This document shows, in pieces, positions 1 through 12,546 of a stretch of DNA of 64,000 nucleotides; the first letter of the stretch is position 1, and each line of letters starts with the position of its first letter. The notes under the pieces were generated by a model, which searched no databases, had not been told where the DNA came from, and saw only the letters and a program-made list of their open reading frames with translations. A program made the position numbers and the translations under genes. This stretch comes from Prunus persica (lineage: Eukaryota > Streptophyta > Magnoliopsida > Rosales > Rosaceae), in NCBI RefSeq assembly GCF_000346465.2, contig NC_034010.1, positions 4,203,003-4,267,002 of the forward strand. The letters run 5' to 3'.

Positions 1-700
1 CTTCTTTTTCTTTTTTCTTTTTTAATTTTTATTTATTTATAGAAGATGTTTGTAATTATAAATATTTGTATGAAATTCGTTCCAGCTTAAAATCGTATGA
101 AGAAGACATCTGCCAATATAAATACCGCTCTTGAATCAACGGGTGTTATTTAGATTGGCTCAGATTTTTGGTGTGCTTTCAAGTGGTTTTGGGTTCAAAT
201 CATCATGGTACTCGTGGGTGTGTGAATTTTTCCCACTTTCTAAGGCTGACAATGAGTCGTGTCGTGTCAGTATCATATACGTGTCAAGAACAATCAACCT
301 AAACACGACCTGTTTAATAAACGTATCGTGTCGGATTGACTAGTTAATTTTTCGTGCGGGGTTTTGAGTCGGGTATTAGGTTGAGTCACTAAGTGGTAGC
401 AACTAAAAGAACTAAAAACAATTAGAAAAATTAAGAAAAATTAAGAATAAACAAAGAAACAGGTTAGCGGGTTGACGGGTTACACGAGTATTTTAGCGGG
501 TTGGCGAGTTGACTTGTTTAATAAAAGGGTTACATAGTTATTTTAGCGGGTTGGCGAGTCGACTCCAAACTCACATGTTTATTAAACGGATCATGAAGAG
601 TTGACCCAAAAATGACTCAAAAATTTAATCGTGCGGGTTGACTCGCTAATTTTCCTTGTGGGTTTTGAGTCGTGTATCAGACAACAACAAAAAAAGAATG
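1..700. repeat. Decayed repeat with GTGTC/GGGTTGAC motifs
   Basis: No gene is visible. The stretch is rich in short motifs such as cgtgtcgtgtc, gggttgac and gcgggttggcgagt; the last, with its flank, occurs twice (near 494 and 544). This wording resembles the ends of the non-autonomous element at 47.2-48.2 kb and the fragment near 51.7 kb, so a remnant of the same hAT-like family is likely (inference). No terminal repeats or target-site duplication were found. Confidence 0.35.
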
Positions 701-2359
701 GTTTAGATCATGGAATAAACTAAAAGAACTATCTGATTGTTTTCACCCATTCCACACCATCATCTCATGATCCGAACAATTTATTTTTAGGTCATTATAC
801 AAAATTCACTCATGCCCAAAAACAAAACCAAAAAAAAAAAAACTAAATCAGACAACATTTAGTCATCTAACTTCAGTCAAATAAATAGACGACTCACAAT
901 ACTAATCATAAATAGGGAAAATATTCACAATAGTAATCAAATAGTTAAACAATTTACAATTCGATTATTATTAACTAAATATTCACGATAATAATTAAAA
1001 GGTTAAAATTACATAAACTTCAATTGTATTTTGAAAAAAAAAAAAATTTAATCCAACCATCGTGGTCACCCACCATGAAACTTTGTTCTTTCAACTTGAT
1101 TTACCTCTTCAATATTTCCTTATGCATAGTACTACTAAAGGCACATTTGCTATGTGCTTGGTATTGTACTTTTGAGTATGATGATCAAAAGTATCTTGAT
1201 TCCTTTTTTGAGTACGCGAAAGTAGGCCCAAAGTGTCCCGAAGAAGAAGTAAGTCCTAGGAACCTTGGTTCCTATAGCTCTTGGGTCTCTTAGGTGGCTT
1301 TTGAAATGCTTGAAAGTGATTTGGCCGCTGCAAGTGCTTTCCGATCACTCAAAATGATTCACACCGCTCTTCAAAATGATCAGGTTGTTCTTGAAATGCT
1401 TACAGCCACTCCTTAATTGAAAACAACAATGATGATGTTGAAGAACAATAGAAGATTGTAATGTGAGACATAGCTGGAGAGTGTGTGGCGAGTCAACATT
1501 ATACCAACGGTGGATGATTCCCAAAAATCTTATCTGAGTGATGTTGCTGATGATGTTACTTATCCAATTATATTGTAACTAATATCGTACAAGTATAAAC
1601 TCTGTTGAAGAATATGAGTCGCACATTAAAAACTTGACTAAATAAAATACAAAATATAATGAATGGTTCTACTACTAATAACACCGAGGCTTTTTGTGAT
1701 AAAACCCCACACTTACTGGGCATTGTAGGTGGTTAAGTTGGTGACAATATCAGTGTTGTTAGTAGTGGCCTGCTAGTCCGTCACTTTGAATTTAACAAAT
1801 TCGTCAATGACATTATAACATGTGATAATATTACAACTACAAACAAAACATTTCCACTCGAATTAGTTTGAAGAGGTTTCAAATTAAATTTTTTGTAGCA
1901 GAATAAAAAAAGTGCTTTTAAGCAATCTTTCTTTAATTATAAAATCAACTAACAAATGAAGTTTCATGCCTAGATGTGCCAGTGGCACCACCAACAATGA
2001 GCAGGCGGAATCAGTAGTTGGTGCCAATTGGATGAAGGTGGTTGGTTATATTACAAGCCGTTGCTCACTAAAAAGGCCTTACAACTTACTCTCTCATCTC
2101 AAGTGGTGATGAATCCACCAAAAGTTCTCAAAAGGGCATAAAGTAAAGCTAACAAAAAAAGGGAGGACCCAAAAGGGAAGCTAAGTTTGAATGGCGATAT
2201 AGCATATTGGATGGTGGTGGTGGAGGAGATGGAGAGATGGAGAGATGAAGAGAGATGGTGATGGTGGTGAATTGGTGATTGGGATGGAGAGTGGGTGACA
2301 GACCCACGTGACTGACCCACCACCACCACTAATAGGAAGAAAACCTCTCCCTCTCTCTC

Positions 2360-2392
<33 letters not shown>

Positions 2393-2681
2393 ATATGAAG
2401 AAGGAATAGGAGGAGGAGGGCCAGTGGATGTCTTGGTTGGCTTCATATCAACGCTAACAGCCAAAATAACCCAACCACAACAATAAAACCAATATACCCA
2501 CAATCACATAACACCACCACCACCCCAAAAAGTGAAAAAGAAAAGTTAACAGGTTCACATCATTAACTCATTTGACAAAAGTGATCCCATTTTCCTTGGT
2601 TGCCTTGCCCACTAACATTAAGCCTTTCCTTTCTCCTTTCTCCTTTCTTCTCCCCCTCATGCTATAGTCAGCAGCTAGTGG

Positions 2682-2725
<44 letters not shown>

Positions 2726-2895
2726 ATCTTTTATTTTCGGTTGGTCATTTCTACTTACTACCCATTATTCTTTTTCTCGCTAAAATGCTAGTGGTTCTCC
2801 TCCCTCTTCACAATTTCTTGTGCTTAAACTTGTTTGGTGGCTTCAAGATGTTAGCAGCTTAAGCCCACAAAAGGGTAAAACTTATTGAAGCATTA
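701..2895. other. Intergenic, upstream of trihelix gene; microsatellites
   Basis: AT-rich DNA with no convincing gene. Two pyrimidine microsatellites are present, (CT)n at about 2346-2391 and (TC)n at about 2683-2722. The last few hundred bases should include the promoter of the downstream trihelix gene. Short ORFs here have low-complexity (Ser/Leu-rich) translations and were not called. Confidence 0.5.
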
Positions 2896-2896
2896 G

Positions 2897-2898
2897 GG

Positions 2899-2932
<34 letters not shown>

Positions 2933-2935
2933 GAG
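2897..2935 (+). repeat. (GA)n tract in 5' UTR of trihelix gene
   Basis: An imperfect GA microsatellite (gagagagaga with gaaa interruptions) abuts the start codon at 2936. GA tracts in 5' UTRs are common in plant transcription-factor genes and are the kind of sequence bound by BPC/GAGA factors (family knowledge). A regulatory role here is inference. Confidence 0.6.
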
Positions 2936-4774
2936 ATGGACAACGAAACTAACCAAGAAAACCCATCTCTCCCCCCAAACAATTACACCTCCACAACCAA
3001 GGAATTAGAGTCTCCAAGATCAAAACCCCAACAACCTCTTGGTGTTGGTGGCAGCAGTGACAGGCTAAAAAGAGATGAGTGGAGTGAAGGAGCAGTTTCT
3101 AGCCTCCTTGAGGCCTATGAGACCAAATGGGTTCTCAGAAACAGAGCAAAACTCAAAGGCCATGATTGGGAAGATGTTGCAAGACATGTCTCGTCTCGTG
3201 CCAATTGTACCAAGTCCCCCAAGACTCAAACCCAGTGCAAGAACAAGATTGAGTCCATGAAGAAACGATACCGTTCTGAGTCTGCCACTGCTGATGGTTC
3301 ATCATGGCCTCTCTATCCACGGCTTGATCTTCTGCTACGTGGCAGTGGGCCATCCCCAACAGCAGCATCAGCAGCAGCAACTGTAACAGCTGCAGCTATA
3401 CCACCACCACCACCACCACCACCACTGCCAGTACAATTGCCTCCTCCGCCGCCTCAGAACAATCATCCTTTGATGCTACTGGAGCCATCAGTGTCGCTGC
3501 CGCCACAGCCACCACCTACTGCTCCTCCTCAACCTATAGGAACTGCCCAAAATTCATATGGATCCAATGGTGTTGATCATAGGGTGGCCAAGGTCAGTCT
3601 ACATGACCCCCCACCTCTGTTTTGTTTTTTCACACCTATTTCCTTTTGTTTTTTGAATTTTCAATTGAAATTAACCAGATAAACACTTCTTGTTACCTGG
3701 AGATTGTTGTCTTTTAGCCCTCACAATTTTTTCTGGAGATAATTGGGTATTAAATTGTTTCCCTACCCTAGTCATAGTATGTTCTTGGAACCCAATATGT
3801 CCTACATGAATGCCTTGGTGGTCTCACAGATAAACATTTTTCAAGCTTAACATTGTTATTTCTGATCATATTGTGACATTGAATTCATCATAGTTCAATA
3901 TGAATGAAGATTTCAGATGCTTTGTCCAAATGCAGTGAAATTACTGAATCATGTGCAGAAGCCCTTCATAAAATCAAAATTGAACAGACAGAGGAATTTA
4001 CTATCTCTGTTTTGGAATATAAGTTAAGAAGGGTTAGTTGGCATTAATTTAGACATTAATTTCACTTCACCTAACATAAGGATGCATCATGTTTGGCATC
4101 TGAATTTCAATGAAGGTACAAGCTTTGCAGTAATTGTACAGAAAAAATTGTAATACAAACACTTGAGGTTAAAGTTCCAATTATTGTAGTGCAATTGTAC
4201 ACACATTTGAGGTAAACAATTGAAGTTACAATGCACTCTAGAAGGTCCAAGTAAACCAATTGTACTCCCCAAGATTTTCTTAGACAACTCTAGTCTAGAG
4301 AAAAAAAATATTAATGTGTATGTGATTGTTTGTAAATCTTACTAAGTTAATTTAACCTGCAGTCATGTTAACATGCAGGAAGATGGAATGGGGATGAAAT
4401 TGTCAGATCATGCATCAGACAAGAACCCTTTGGAGATAGACAGTAGCACCCCAGCTCTTTACAGTGACAAGGAAAAATTAAGGTCCAAGAGAATGAAGAG
4501 GAAGATAGAGAAAAAGAAGCGGCGAAGACGGGAGGAAGTAGAGATAGCAGAGAGCATAAGATGGTTAGCAGAGGTTGTGGTGAGATCAGAGCAAGCAAGA
4601 ATGGACACAATGAGAGAGATAGAGAGGATGAGAGTTGAGGCAGAGGCTAAGAGAGGAGAAATGGATCTCAAGCGCACAGAAATTATTGCCAATACACAGT
4701 TGGAGATTGCAAGGCTCTTTGCAGCTGGTGTTGGCAAAGGGGTTGATTCTTCTTTAAGAATTGGAAGAAGTTGA
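2936..4774 (+). CDS. Trihelix transcription factor, ASIL/ENAP-like (SIP1 clade)
   Basis: Two coding exons, 2936-3592 and 4379-4774, joined across a 786-bp GT..AG intron (donor AAG|gtcagt, acceptor atgcag|GAAGAT). The reading phase is kept, giving about 350 residues. Exon 1 holds a trihelix (Myb/SANT-like) DNA-binding domain at about residues 45-138, starting at DRLKRDEWSEGAVSSLLEAY and including W49, the KGHDWEDVA helix and the KNKIESMKKRY helix. A long Pro/Ala-rich linker follows (about 150-200). Exon 2 has a strongly basic stretch (KRMKRKIEKKKRRRREEVE) leading into a C-terminal coiled coil, the layout of plant SIP1-clade trihelix factors such as ASIL1/2 and ENAP1/2. It should act in the nucleus. 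The ATG follows a GA-rich leader and begins the frame that carries the domain. The exact orthologue is not resolved. Confidence 0.88.
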
Positions 4775-7700
4775 GGAACAATAATCGTGAGGTTTGTGAG
4801 TAAGTATGATATATAATGTATAGAATTTATGTAGTATGTAACACTGAGAGAAAAGAAAGGAGAACCTTTTGGAAGCAAAGGTGAGGAAGAGTCAACTAAT
4901 TAACATGTAATATATAATGCGAATTAAGTAGTTATTGTAGGTACAATAACATATCTACCTCATTGTAATGTACATGTTCTCTCTTTCAGCAAGCAATATC
5001 AGTGTTTAGACCTAGAAAAACTTGCCTATCCCATGTTTCACGCAATGAGAGATATAGAGAAAAGTGTATGAAAGATGTTAAATGGAAGTTTTACGAGAGG
5101 AAGAGGACGGCCTTTGAGTCCACCTAACTTCTAAGTGTTGAGGAATCTAGATACTTGCTCCGTGATGATTTGGTACTGTAAGTTTTACGAGAGGAAGATG
5201 GGAGTGTATGTATGCCAAGTAAGTTTTTTTAATTTGCATTTAGTTTTTTTCTATTATTTGATCATGGTTCCTAGTTAATCTATATCATCAGTTTGCTCAA
5301 GCTTCCCATGAGATGCTCTAGCGTCTAAAGAGTTAGGTTTCCAAAATGGATAATGCACCTAATCGCCTAAATTTGCATGAATTGGTCTATTGATCTTCGC
5401 TTATTCTACGTCGGGGGAAAAATGTGTGGCTTAGTTATCTAAATGAAGTTGTATCTTCAAATTCAAATTTCAATCTTTAAATCATGTGGGGAATGAATCT
5501 CTCCAATAGTATGTAAAGACCTTGGTATACCCTGAAATTGAGATAAAAAGGCAAGGTTAGTCCTTAGACACATCGGTGTGATGTGAGCCAAAGAGCCTCC
5601 GATATCAAAGTCGTAAGCTTTAAGCAAAGTAGGGTTTTTCAAATCAAGGAACGTTTACCTTCTCCAGGAGATGGTGGTGGTTTAAATATGACTCTTTGTT
5701 GGGTGGTTTATCGCCTTGAGAAGATGCATGTTCAACGTTGATTGGGGGTGTTAAGTCTCATTGATTGGAACGTCAATTTGATTAGCCGTTTGACTTGGGA
5801 CATGTGAGATATTTACTCAAAGTGGGTGACTGTAGTCCCCTTAGTTCTTGTTGCTGTAATTGATAAGGAGATCTTAGGATTTGCGCTGATTTTGCCAGAG
5901 GCGTGCTGTCCTTGCAAGGCACTTGTGCCTGTGCTGGGATGACTTCTTCGTAAGCCTTGCTCGGTCAGAGGCATTGCTAGGCCTTCTTGTATCATGTGGG
6001 CTCAAGCGGAGCCCACACTTCTTATTACCCTGGCAGAGAATAGGAGGTTTCGTAAGGCTAGGCCGTAGAAAAACCTCCCAGCCACCACCCCCGTTTTGGG
6101 GTGGGTGGCTTCCTCCCCTCTTTCCTCTCTTAATCCTTCCCCTCACTCTATTCTTTGTTGATAGTATTTGTCCCACATTGAAAAGTTAAGGGATCTAGTC
6201 TAGATTTATAAGAAGTTGGACTACTTTCCTATTGCCAATTGGTTTTGAGGTAGAACCTCAACTTACTTCACTCTTCCCATTGCTTTGCTTCCCCTTTGGC
6301 TTCTTGTTGATGTTTTCCCCTTTTGGTTAGTTTGTTGGGTGTGTTTGGTTGTTTTTGTTTGTTTTCTTTTTGCAGATTTGGAGCTTCTGCACTAGACTTC
6401 AGATCTTTGTGTTCGAGATAGACAAGGGTTTTGGGTGGCTAGTGGTAGTGCTCTCTATCTCGGCGGAGGCAGCGACGTCAACGTCAGTAATAATGCTTAC
6501 TGCTCTTGATTAATGCATGATACAATGCATTCCACTTTCTCCTATCCTAATTAGAAGAAATTTAATTCGTGTGGTCATCTTGATGGCCACGTGGTGTCGT
6601 GTTATTGACACGTAAATTTTTGCTCCCACAATTAACTCTCACTTCACTTGAACTTGAATCAACACGTAAACTTCACACTTCAAAGACTAGGTACCCAAGT
6701 TTAACCTACAGAAACCCTAACTCCTAAAATTATTATTCTTCTTCTTCCTCAAGTCAACATCGTTCAATTTTTAGCCTAAAAGTGGAGCTCCCTAACTCCG
6801 GTCTAACTCTACTTTACTTATGGAAGAAAAAAGGTGCTCTTTACTTGAAACAGAAGAAGAAGAAAAAAAAAAAAAGAGGTGCATAAACAACTTTTTTAAG
6901 TATATACATGGCATCCCATTCTGATAGTAGTACGAAGCATAGATGGCATCAAAATGTCTCCTAATCTTTGAGACCATCTCTGTTAGTGGAACGAATATTT
7001 TCTGAAAGCAGCATGTTCTCATATTATTCATCGAACAAGTTGATGTAAGGGCAACACAGCATGAGGTCAAATTCATAAGTGGACAGGTTGTAGTTATGCT
7101 CAGTGTGCCATAACTACATCAGTGAAATGATAAGATGTATCTAAGTCATGAAGTAGGCAAGGATTCTTTGTTTTATGTATTTATTTAAGTTTTGAACTGA
7201 TGTAGGCTAAGGACCATAAATATGAAAGTTGGTAATGTGTATTGGAAACAACTCCAAACACGTCATTTTTGTTCCTATTTCTTCAATTCTATTTATGTCC
7301 CCGTTATTATGCCATACATCAATGTCATATTCGATATCAAATTCGTTGAATTTTCTGTTATCAAAAGCGGTGATCAACTTTTAAAGGGCAAATTTGTATT
7401 AACACTTCCACCTACAACTCCCCATCCCCGCACCTGTCCCTGCCCCAATCCCCATTAAGAAATTTCGGGGAATCCCTATCCTCGTCTCCGTCGGGAGGTT
7501 GTCTCCCAAACCAGCCCCAAATCCCCGGTTTTTATTATCAAAAATATACTACACTCAATTTTGACCAAAAAATAAACTCAATTACATTCAATTAAACCCT
7601 AAAATTCAACTTAACTACTTAAAATCATCTAAACAATTTAACAAACTAATAGAAATCATATATTCCATAGCAAAACTAAAAATTTTGTCTCAAAATTCTT

Positions 7701-8125
7701 ATTTTATTGCTAAAATTAAGAACAACAAAACACATTAAAGACATACGAAAATAAAAGATCAAAAAAATAGGTAGCACTATAGCACCAACACCGTAGCTTC
7801 ATCAGACAAAATGGAATGGAAGGAGGTTCTAATAACGAAGGGAGAACACATTAAAAAACAATTTCCATATGTTTCTTGGTCAACCAATACCATCCTCGGC
7901 CCATCTCCAACCGGGGATTTTTAAGGATCCCCATAACACTGCCGCCACACCCAACCCCCTAGCGATTTACCCCAAATCTTCACCCGTTAGGGGCAGGTAC
8001 CCAATTTTTGTCATCCTTACTCACACTCATAAGCGAAGCCAGAATTTTATATTATCGGAAGCCTCGACGCATAAGAAAACAGATAGGTCGACCTATCCCG
8101 AACAAGCATAATGTCCTCTTGAATT
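4775..8125. other. Intergenic between trihelix and thioredoxin genes
   Basis: No gene recognised. About 4775-5050 is probably 3' UTR and downstream flank of the trihelix gene. Around 6160-6290 the motif tgtcccacattgaaaagtt and the following text resemble a dispersed plant repeat, possibly an LTR or SINE fragment (weak). About 7400-8050 holds C-rich blocks (ccccatccccgcacc, ccccaaatccccgg, accggggattttt) around an AT-rich core, typical of a decayed non-autonomous DNA transposon. Short ORFs in this interval look like chance. Confidence 0.4.
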
Positions 8126-8126
8126 C

Positions 8127-8315
8127 TTAATGGCCGGTTGATGGAACTAGACTAACTACTAGAGATATTCGTGTTACTACGTCTGCACTAATTTGTACAC
8201 GAATGCGTGAATTATACCGACTACTCAATAAATTATAGACCACTTCAAATCTTCGTTTTCGAGAAGGATGATCAACTCCGCAAATATCGATTGAAACTTG
8301 AACCCTTGTATAGGT
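8127..8315 (-). pseudogene. nad9: NUMT: fragment of mitochondrial nad9
   Basis: Read on the minus strand this stretch encodes [40 protein letters not shown] and then a VTRIS..VVSL segment. This is the central part of NADH dehydrogenase subunit 9, which most plants encode in the mitochondrial genome. Similarity starts abruptly near 8315 and fades near 8127 at a position corresponding to the conserved WW..VWDMFGV region, where the frame breaks. It is therefore a short nuclear insertion of mitochondrial DNA and not a functional subunit. A few substitutions suggest it is not brand new. A transferred functional nuclear nad9 is unlikely because both ends of the protein and any presequence are missing. 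Confidence 0.85.
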
Positions 8316-8932
8316 ATCATTTGGTTGCATACTCGTTCTGTCCTAATAAAGCTATTACCCACTAAAGTACCAAGTGGAAGAAGAATGGTTTGTGCAGTAT
8401 TATATATTCATGTCACCTTGTAAATTTACACTATATATTCATGTCAAAATGTGACTTTGTAAAATATTTATTGCTGGCTAGGAGGGCATAAGTTTAAGAA
8501 TGGTAATTTTGCACTATAATCATGAAGAAAAGAAGATCGAGCTAAGTCCGTGCCACTTCTAGCATGTACTTGGCTCTGTCCTTATTCTCACATGATTAAT
8601 TCACGTCAAGAATGACATTGATTTACAGGAAGATATAGATAGATATACATGACATTAATGGACTTAGGGGCAAAAATAATATATTCAAAGTGATACAGAG
8701 ACTACTCGCGATTAAAAAAAAATCAATAAAAGAATGTGCAAATAGGCTTTTATGTGGGCTTAATTCTCAACTTATAGTCCACAGGAATCAAACCCAAAAG
8801 AAATTTTATGCGCTTTGGCGATGGATTTTGAAGCTTCAAAAGCCCAGTCACTATATCTACAACCAGATTGCCTTTTTTGTTTATCTGGGATTTACGAAAA
8901 GATTACTTTGATTGCTTTCGCTCTGTAAAAAG
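8316..8932. other. Upstream region of thioredoxin gene
   Basis: AT-rich, no gene recognised. The final 200 bases should contain the promoter and short 5' UTR of the thioredoxin gene. A weak TATA-like ctatatct lies near 8851; no other motif stands out. Confidence 0.4.
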
Positions 8933-11900
8933 ATGGCTCTCTTCCAAACCCAAACAGCTCCTCCTATCCATAGCTATGGCTTTAGCTCGAAAACCCATAG
9001 TCATTCTCCCATGGTCTTATCATTTCATTTTCCTCCACCTTCTCGCCTTGTTACTCACTTCTCCGTGAAAACCCATCAGCAAAATTCACTATTTTCTATC
9101 CAGAACACACCGCTTTCACTCTCAACAGTTACAAGGAAGTTGCTTTGCAGACCCCCTCAAGGGAAACATGTCAGAGAAGACTATCTTGTGGTAAGTTCTC
9201 CCTAGAAATGCTTATTTTCTTTAGCATTGCAATTACCCATTACTTGTTGGTTTTTTTTTTCCTTTAATTCATATGTTTTTCCTCCTTGATATAGTAATGA
9301 TTTTATGGGTCAGTTTGTATATTCAAATTATTTATCTGATTGGTGAGAAAATGTAGGAAACGTGAAAGGATTACAGTTTATTGAATTGATATTCTGGGAT
9401 TTACCTCTGTATGGGAAGGGAAAGCATGGAACTTTTCTTTTGATTTGGCTTAGTTTGAAAGCCAACTTGGGATATAGAGTTTTACTTTATTATTTTCCTT
9501 TTATCAGTTATGGAGGCATCTGATAGAAGCAAGCAAGCATAGTTATTAGTAGTGAGATTGAAACAAAACAATTATTGGTTTTAGGAATTCTCTGATCTTT
9601 CTTTATTTTTAAATTATAAATTTGAGCTTATTTATTTCTTTTTTTGGGGAGCGCAGAAGAAGGTGTCGGCCCAGGAGGTTCAGGAACTGGTAAAAGGAGA
9701 AAGAAATGTACCCCTTGTCGTTGATTTCTTTGCAACATGGTGTGGACCTTGTATATTGATGGCTCAAGAACTTGAAATGGTATGCTTTACACATATGCAT
9801 ACTACTTTTAGCGACGCTACTCTGTATTCATATATGGCTTTTTTTTTTCTTTTGAAGTTTTGATGGTTCATCTGTGCAATTTGATAAAATACTTGTATTT
9901 AGTACTTTGATATGGATTTCAAACTGGTTGTTAGAGAAATTCTGTTTTACTGCCTTTCTAGACCTTCCTAATCTTTTGTGTGTGGAAAGATCTTTTAAGG
10001 GGGAAATTTGAAAATTTGAACTGCACACAGTATGCATGCCCACTATGTTTTAAACCATTGTCACTTGTATGTTTTAGTACTGTAGAAAGAAAACCACTCT
10101 CACTTGTATGTCTTAATCGTGTCTGTAGAAAGAAAACCACTCTCACTTGTATGTATTAGTATTGACTGTAGAACGAGAACCACTCTCACTTGTAAGTTTT
10201 AGTCTTGACTAACAACAACCCAATATCACTTCTCGTAGATTAGGACTTTCATATGCTGCCCAATTGTAGGGGTCCATTTCTTGTATGGTGGCTGTTTGAT
10301 CATGATTGGACGATTTTGAGTGTTTCTGAAAAGCAAGAAATATTATTAAAGGTACCCCACCTTTTTTTAAAACATTCATGGCTGGCTGTAAAAATGATGT
10401 TGATTATATGAATGAGATTTTAGAAGTGTTCCTCTTCAAGTGGGTGGTAAATGGAGAAAATCCTGATCCAACATGTTTTAATTGATGACAACATCTTCAA
10501 GACGAGTGTACCTTAGTTAGCGTTTTAATCTCATCTGAAATGCTGTAATATGACTGAATGAAGTGCGAACCGCAAGTGTATTTCCTGGATAGAAGTTTCT
10601 AAAAAGCTGAAAGTGAAATATAATACGTGAGAAATGTGGTGTCTTTAGATGTGTGAGGTACATTATTTGCACAAGCTATTTCTGAACATTAGCTAGTATA
10701 TGTCTTTGACATGTGATTAACATTTACTTTTAAGATGCTTACTGAGTGCTAGTTACAACGGTGATTAGATTAAGACTCTTTCCATGCTGCCAAATGTGGA
10801 TGCCCATTTCGTGTAAAACATTAAATATAATAAAAGTTGGCCAAACTTTTTGTAAAACATTTCTTGCCTGTCCAGTTGTTCATATGCATATTGTGATCTG
10901 TGATTCTGCATGTTTTACTTTATTACAAAATCTTCAGAAGGAGAGTACCATTGTTGTTGGTTACTGGAGGGGATCTATGGTCTTATGGTAGTGATGCTAG
11001 CTTTTTATTCTATCAAATGCTAGAATATGAGATGAATGAAGTGTGAGATGCAAGTCTATGCACCACGATTGCATTTGCAAACTTAGCTTTATATTTTCTT
11101 GTACCATTCCCATACTGTAGAACTGCTGCATAGTGCATTTGGGGAAAGTGCATCTTGTAAAGTAGAAAAGGTATTGAAATATGTCGGATAATGTTGTGCT
11201 TGCATTATGAAATCCTATTTACTTGGTAATAGACATCAACAAAAGTGAAAGAAATAACATGGTTCTCTTTTTTCTAATTAATGTCTGCCATTTCAAGGAA
11301 ATAAACTGGAGGCATTAAATTTATTCAGCTCATGTTGTATGAATCCTCAAAAGGGTATTTGAGCATGACATTTTCACTTGTTTCACCAAAAGCTTTGATA
11401 AACTTGTGTTCTTATTGTCCTGGTTCATATCTTTATGTAAGCCAAAAGATATATGAATAACTAAGTCAATTGACCCAATTGTGAACAGTTTGATAGTAAA
11501 CCCAATGTTCCACTTGTTATAAGATTAGGAAACCCAGGTAACTCAAAGCCATATCCATGATGCAGTCTTACAGTAGTTAGCTTAATTGAAAACTAAGCTA
11601 AGGGTTATTTTAGAACTTTTCAGAGCAAACTTCTGATCTATAAACGATGGGCTATCAATCAGATAGGCAAAAATCAAATATGAGTATTTATCCTACTATC
11701 TTTACCAATCCAAAATAAAAATACCCATGTATGCAGATTTCTTTTGAAAGTGAATGTAATGGTAAAAGTCTTTATATTCCAAGTGTTAGCTAACATATAA
11801 ATTATATTCCGTATTAGGATTCTAATGTTAATCAAATTGAATCTACCCTGTTCAGAATTTGATTAAAAAAAACTTGGTTTGTAAGTATATGAGTAACGTT

Positions 11901-12546
11901 GAAATTTGAATTTTCGTAACAGCTTGCTGTGGAGTATGAGAGCAATGTTAAAATTATTAAGGTTGATACAGATGATGAGTACGAGTTTGCACGTGACATG
12001 CAGGTAATTGCATTTCTTTTTTACCTTTTATTTTTATAGTTTTATTTTGTCTCTATTCTCTCAGCTTCTTCCATTCTCTCAAGCCCTACTTGTTGCACTG
12101 AAATTTCTTTATGGAATTTATGGCATTTAGTACTCTACGTTTTATGCCTCTTAAGAATTTATGTGTTTTTAGCTAGATATTTTTCATAGAAAATCACAGA
12201 TTTTATATTAGTCTCAGTGATAAATATTCTGGATAAACATAAACTGGGTGGATATATTGCTTTGACTAATATCACTGGTTGAAGAGATCTAGATTTATTG
12301 GTATACAATGTCACTGTTGGAAAAGTTTTATGCAACAGATGAAGCATTGTAAACTCTTATTGCTAATATCTTGGAGTTTGAATGGCAATTAACTAGGGAA
12401 ATAATACCTCCTAAACTCTTTCAAATCAGGTTCGAGGATTGCCGACATTGCTCTTTGTCAGTCCAGATCCAAGTAAAGATGCCATCCGGACTGAAGGGCT
12501 CATCCCATTACAGATGATGCGGGATATCATTGATAACGAAATGTGA
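8933..12546 (+). CDS. CITRX: Plastid thioredoxin CITRX / TRX z
   Basis: Four exons, 8933-9190, 9657-9779, 11923-12003 and 12430-12546, with GT..AG introns and all junctions in phase 0, give about 192 residues. Residues 1 to about 75 are Ser/Thr-rich and poor in acids, like a chloroplast transit peptide. After the conserved VREDYLV segment comes a thioredoxin fold with active site WCGPC (W114-C118), the VKIIKVDTDDEYEFARDMQ strand-helix, the cis-proline loop RGLPT (P159) and a C-terminus ending MMRDIIDNEM. These segments are characteristic of TRX z, also called CITRX. In this family the protein reduces disulfides in the stroma, associates with the plastid-encoded RNA polymerase and fructokinase-like proteins, and was first found as a Cf-9 interactor. 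Intron 2 (9780-11922) is large and carries a short tandem repeat. An in-frame TTG lies upstream, but the ATG at 8933 is the natural start. Confidence 0.95.
10061..10205 (+). repeat. 43-bp tandem repeat in CITRX intron 2
   Basis: The segment cactctcacttgta recurs at 10095, 10138 and 10181, exactly 43 bases apart. A further partial copy (tcacttgtatg) lies 39 bases upstream at 10061. Each unit also carries gtagaaagaaaacc or gtagaacgagaacc. It lies deep in a 2.1-kb intron, away from the splice sites, so no effect on splicing is evident. Confidence 0.85.

Noticed and set aside
2099..2329. Minus-strand ORF of 76 codons
   Set aside because: Ser/His-rich low-complexity translation of microsatellite-like DNA.
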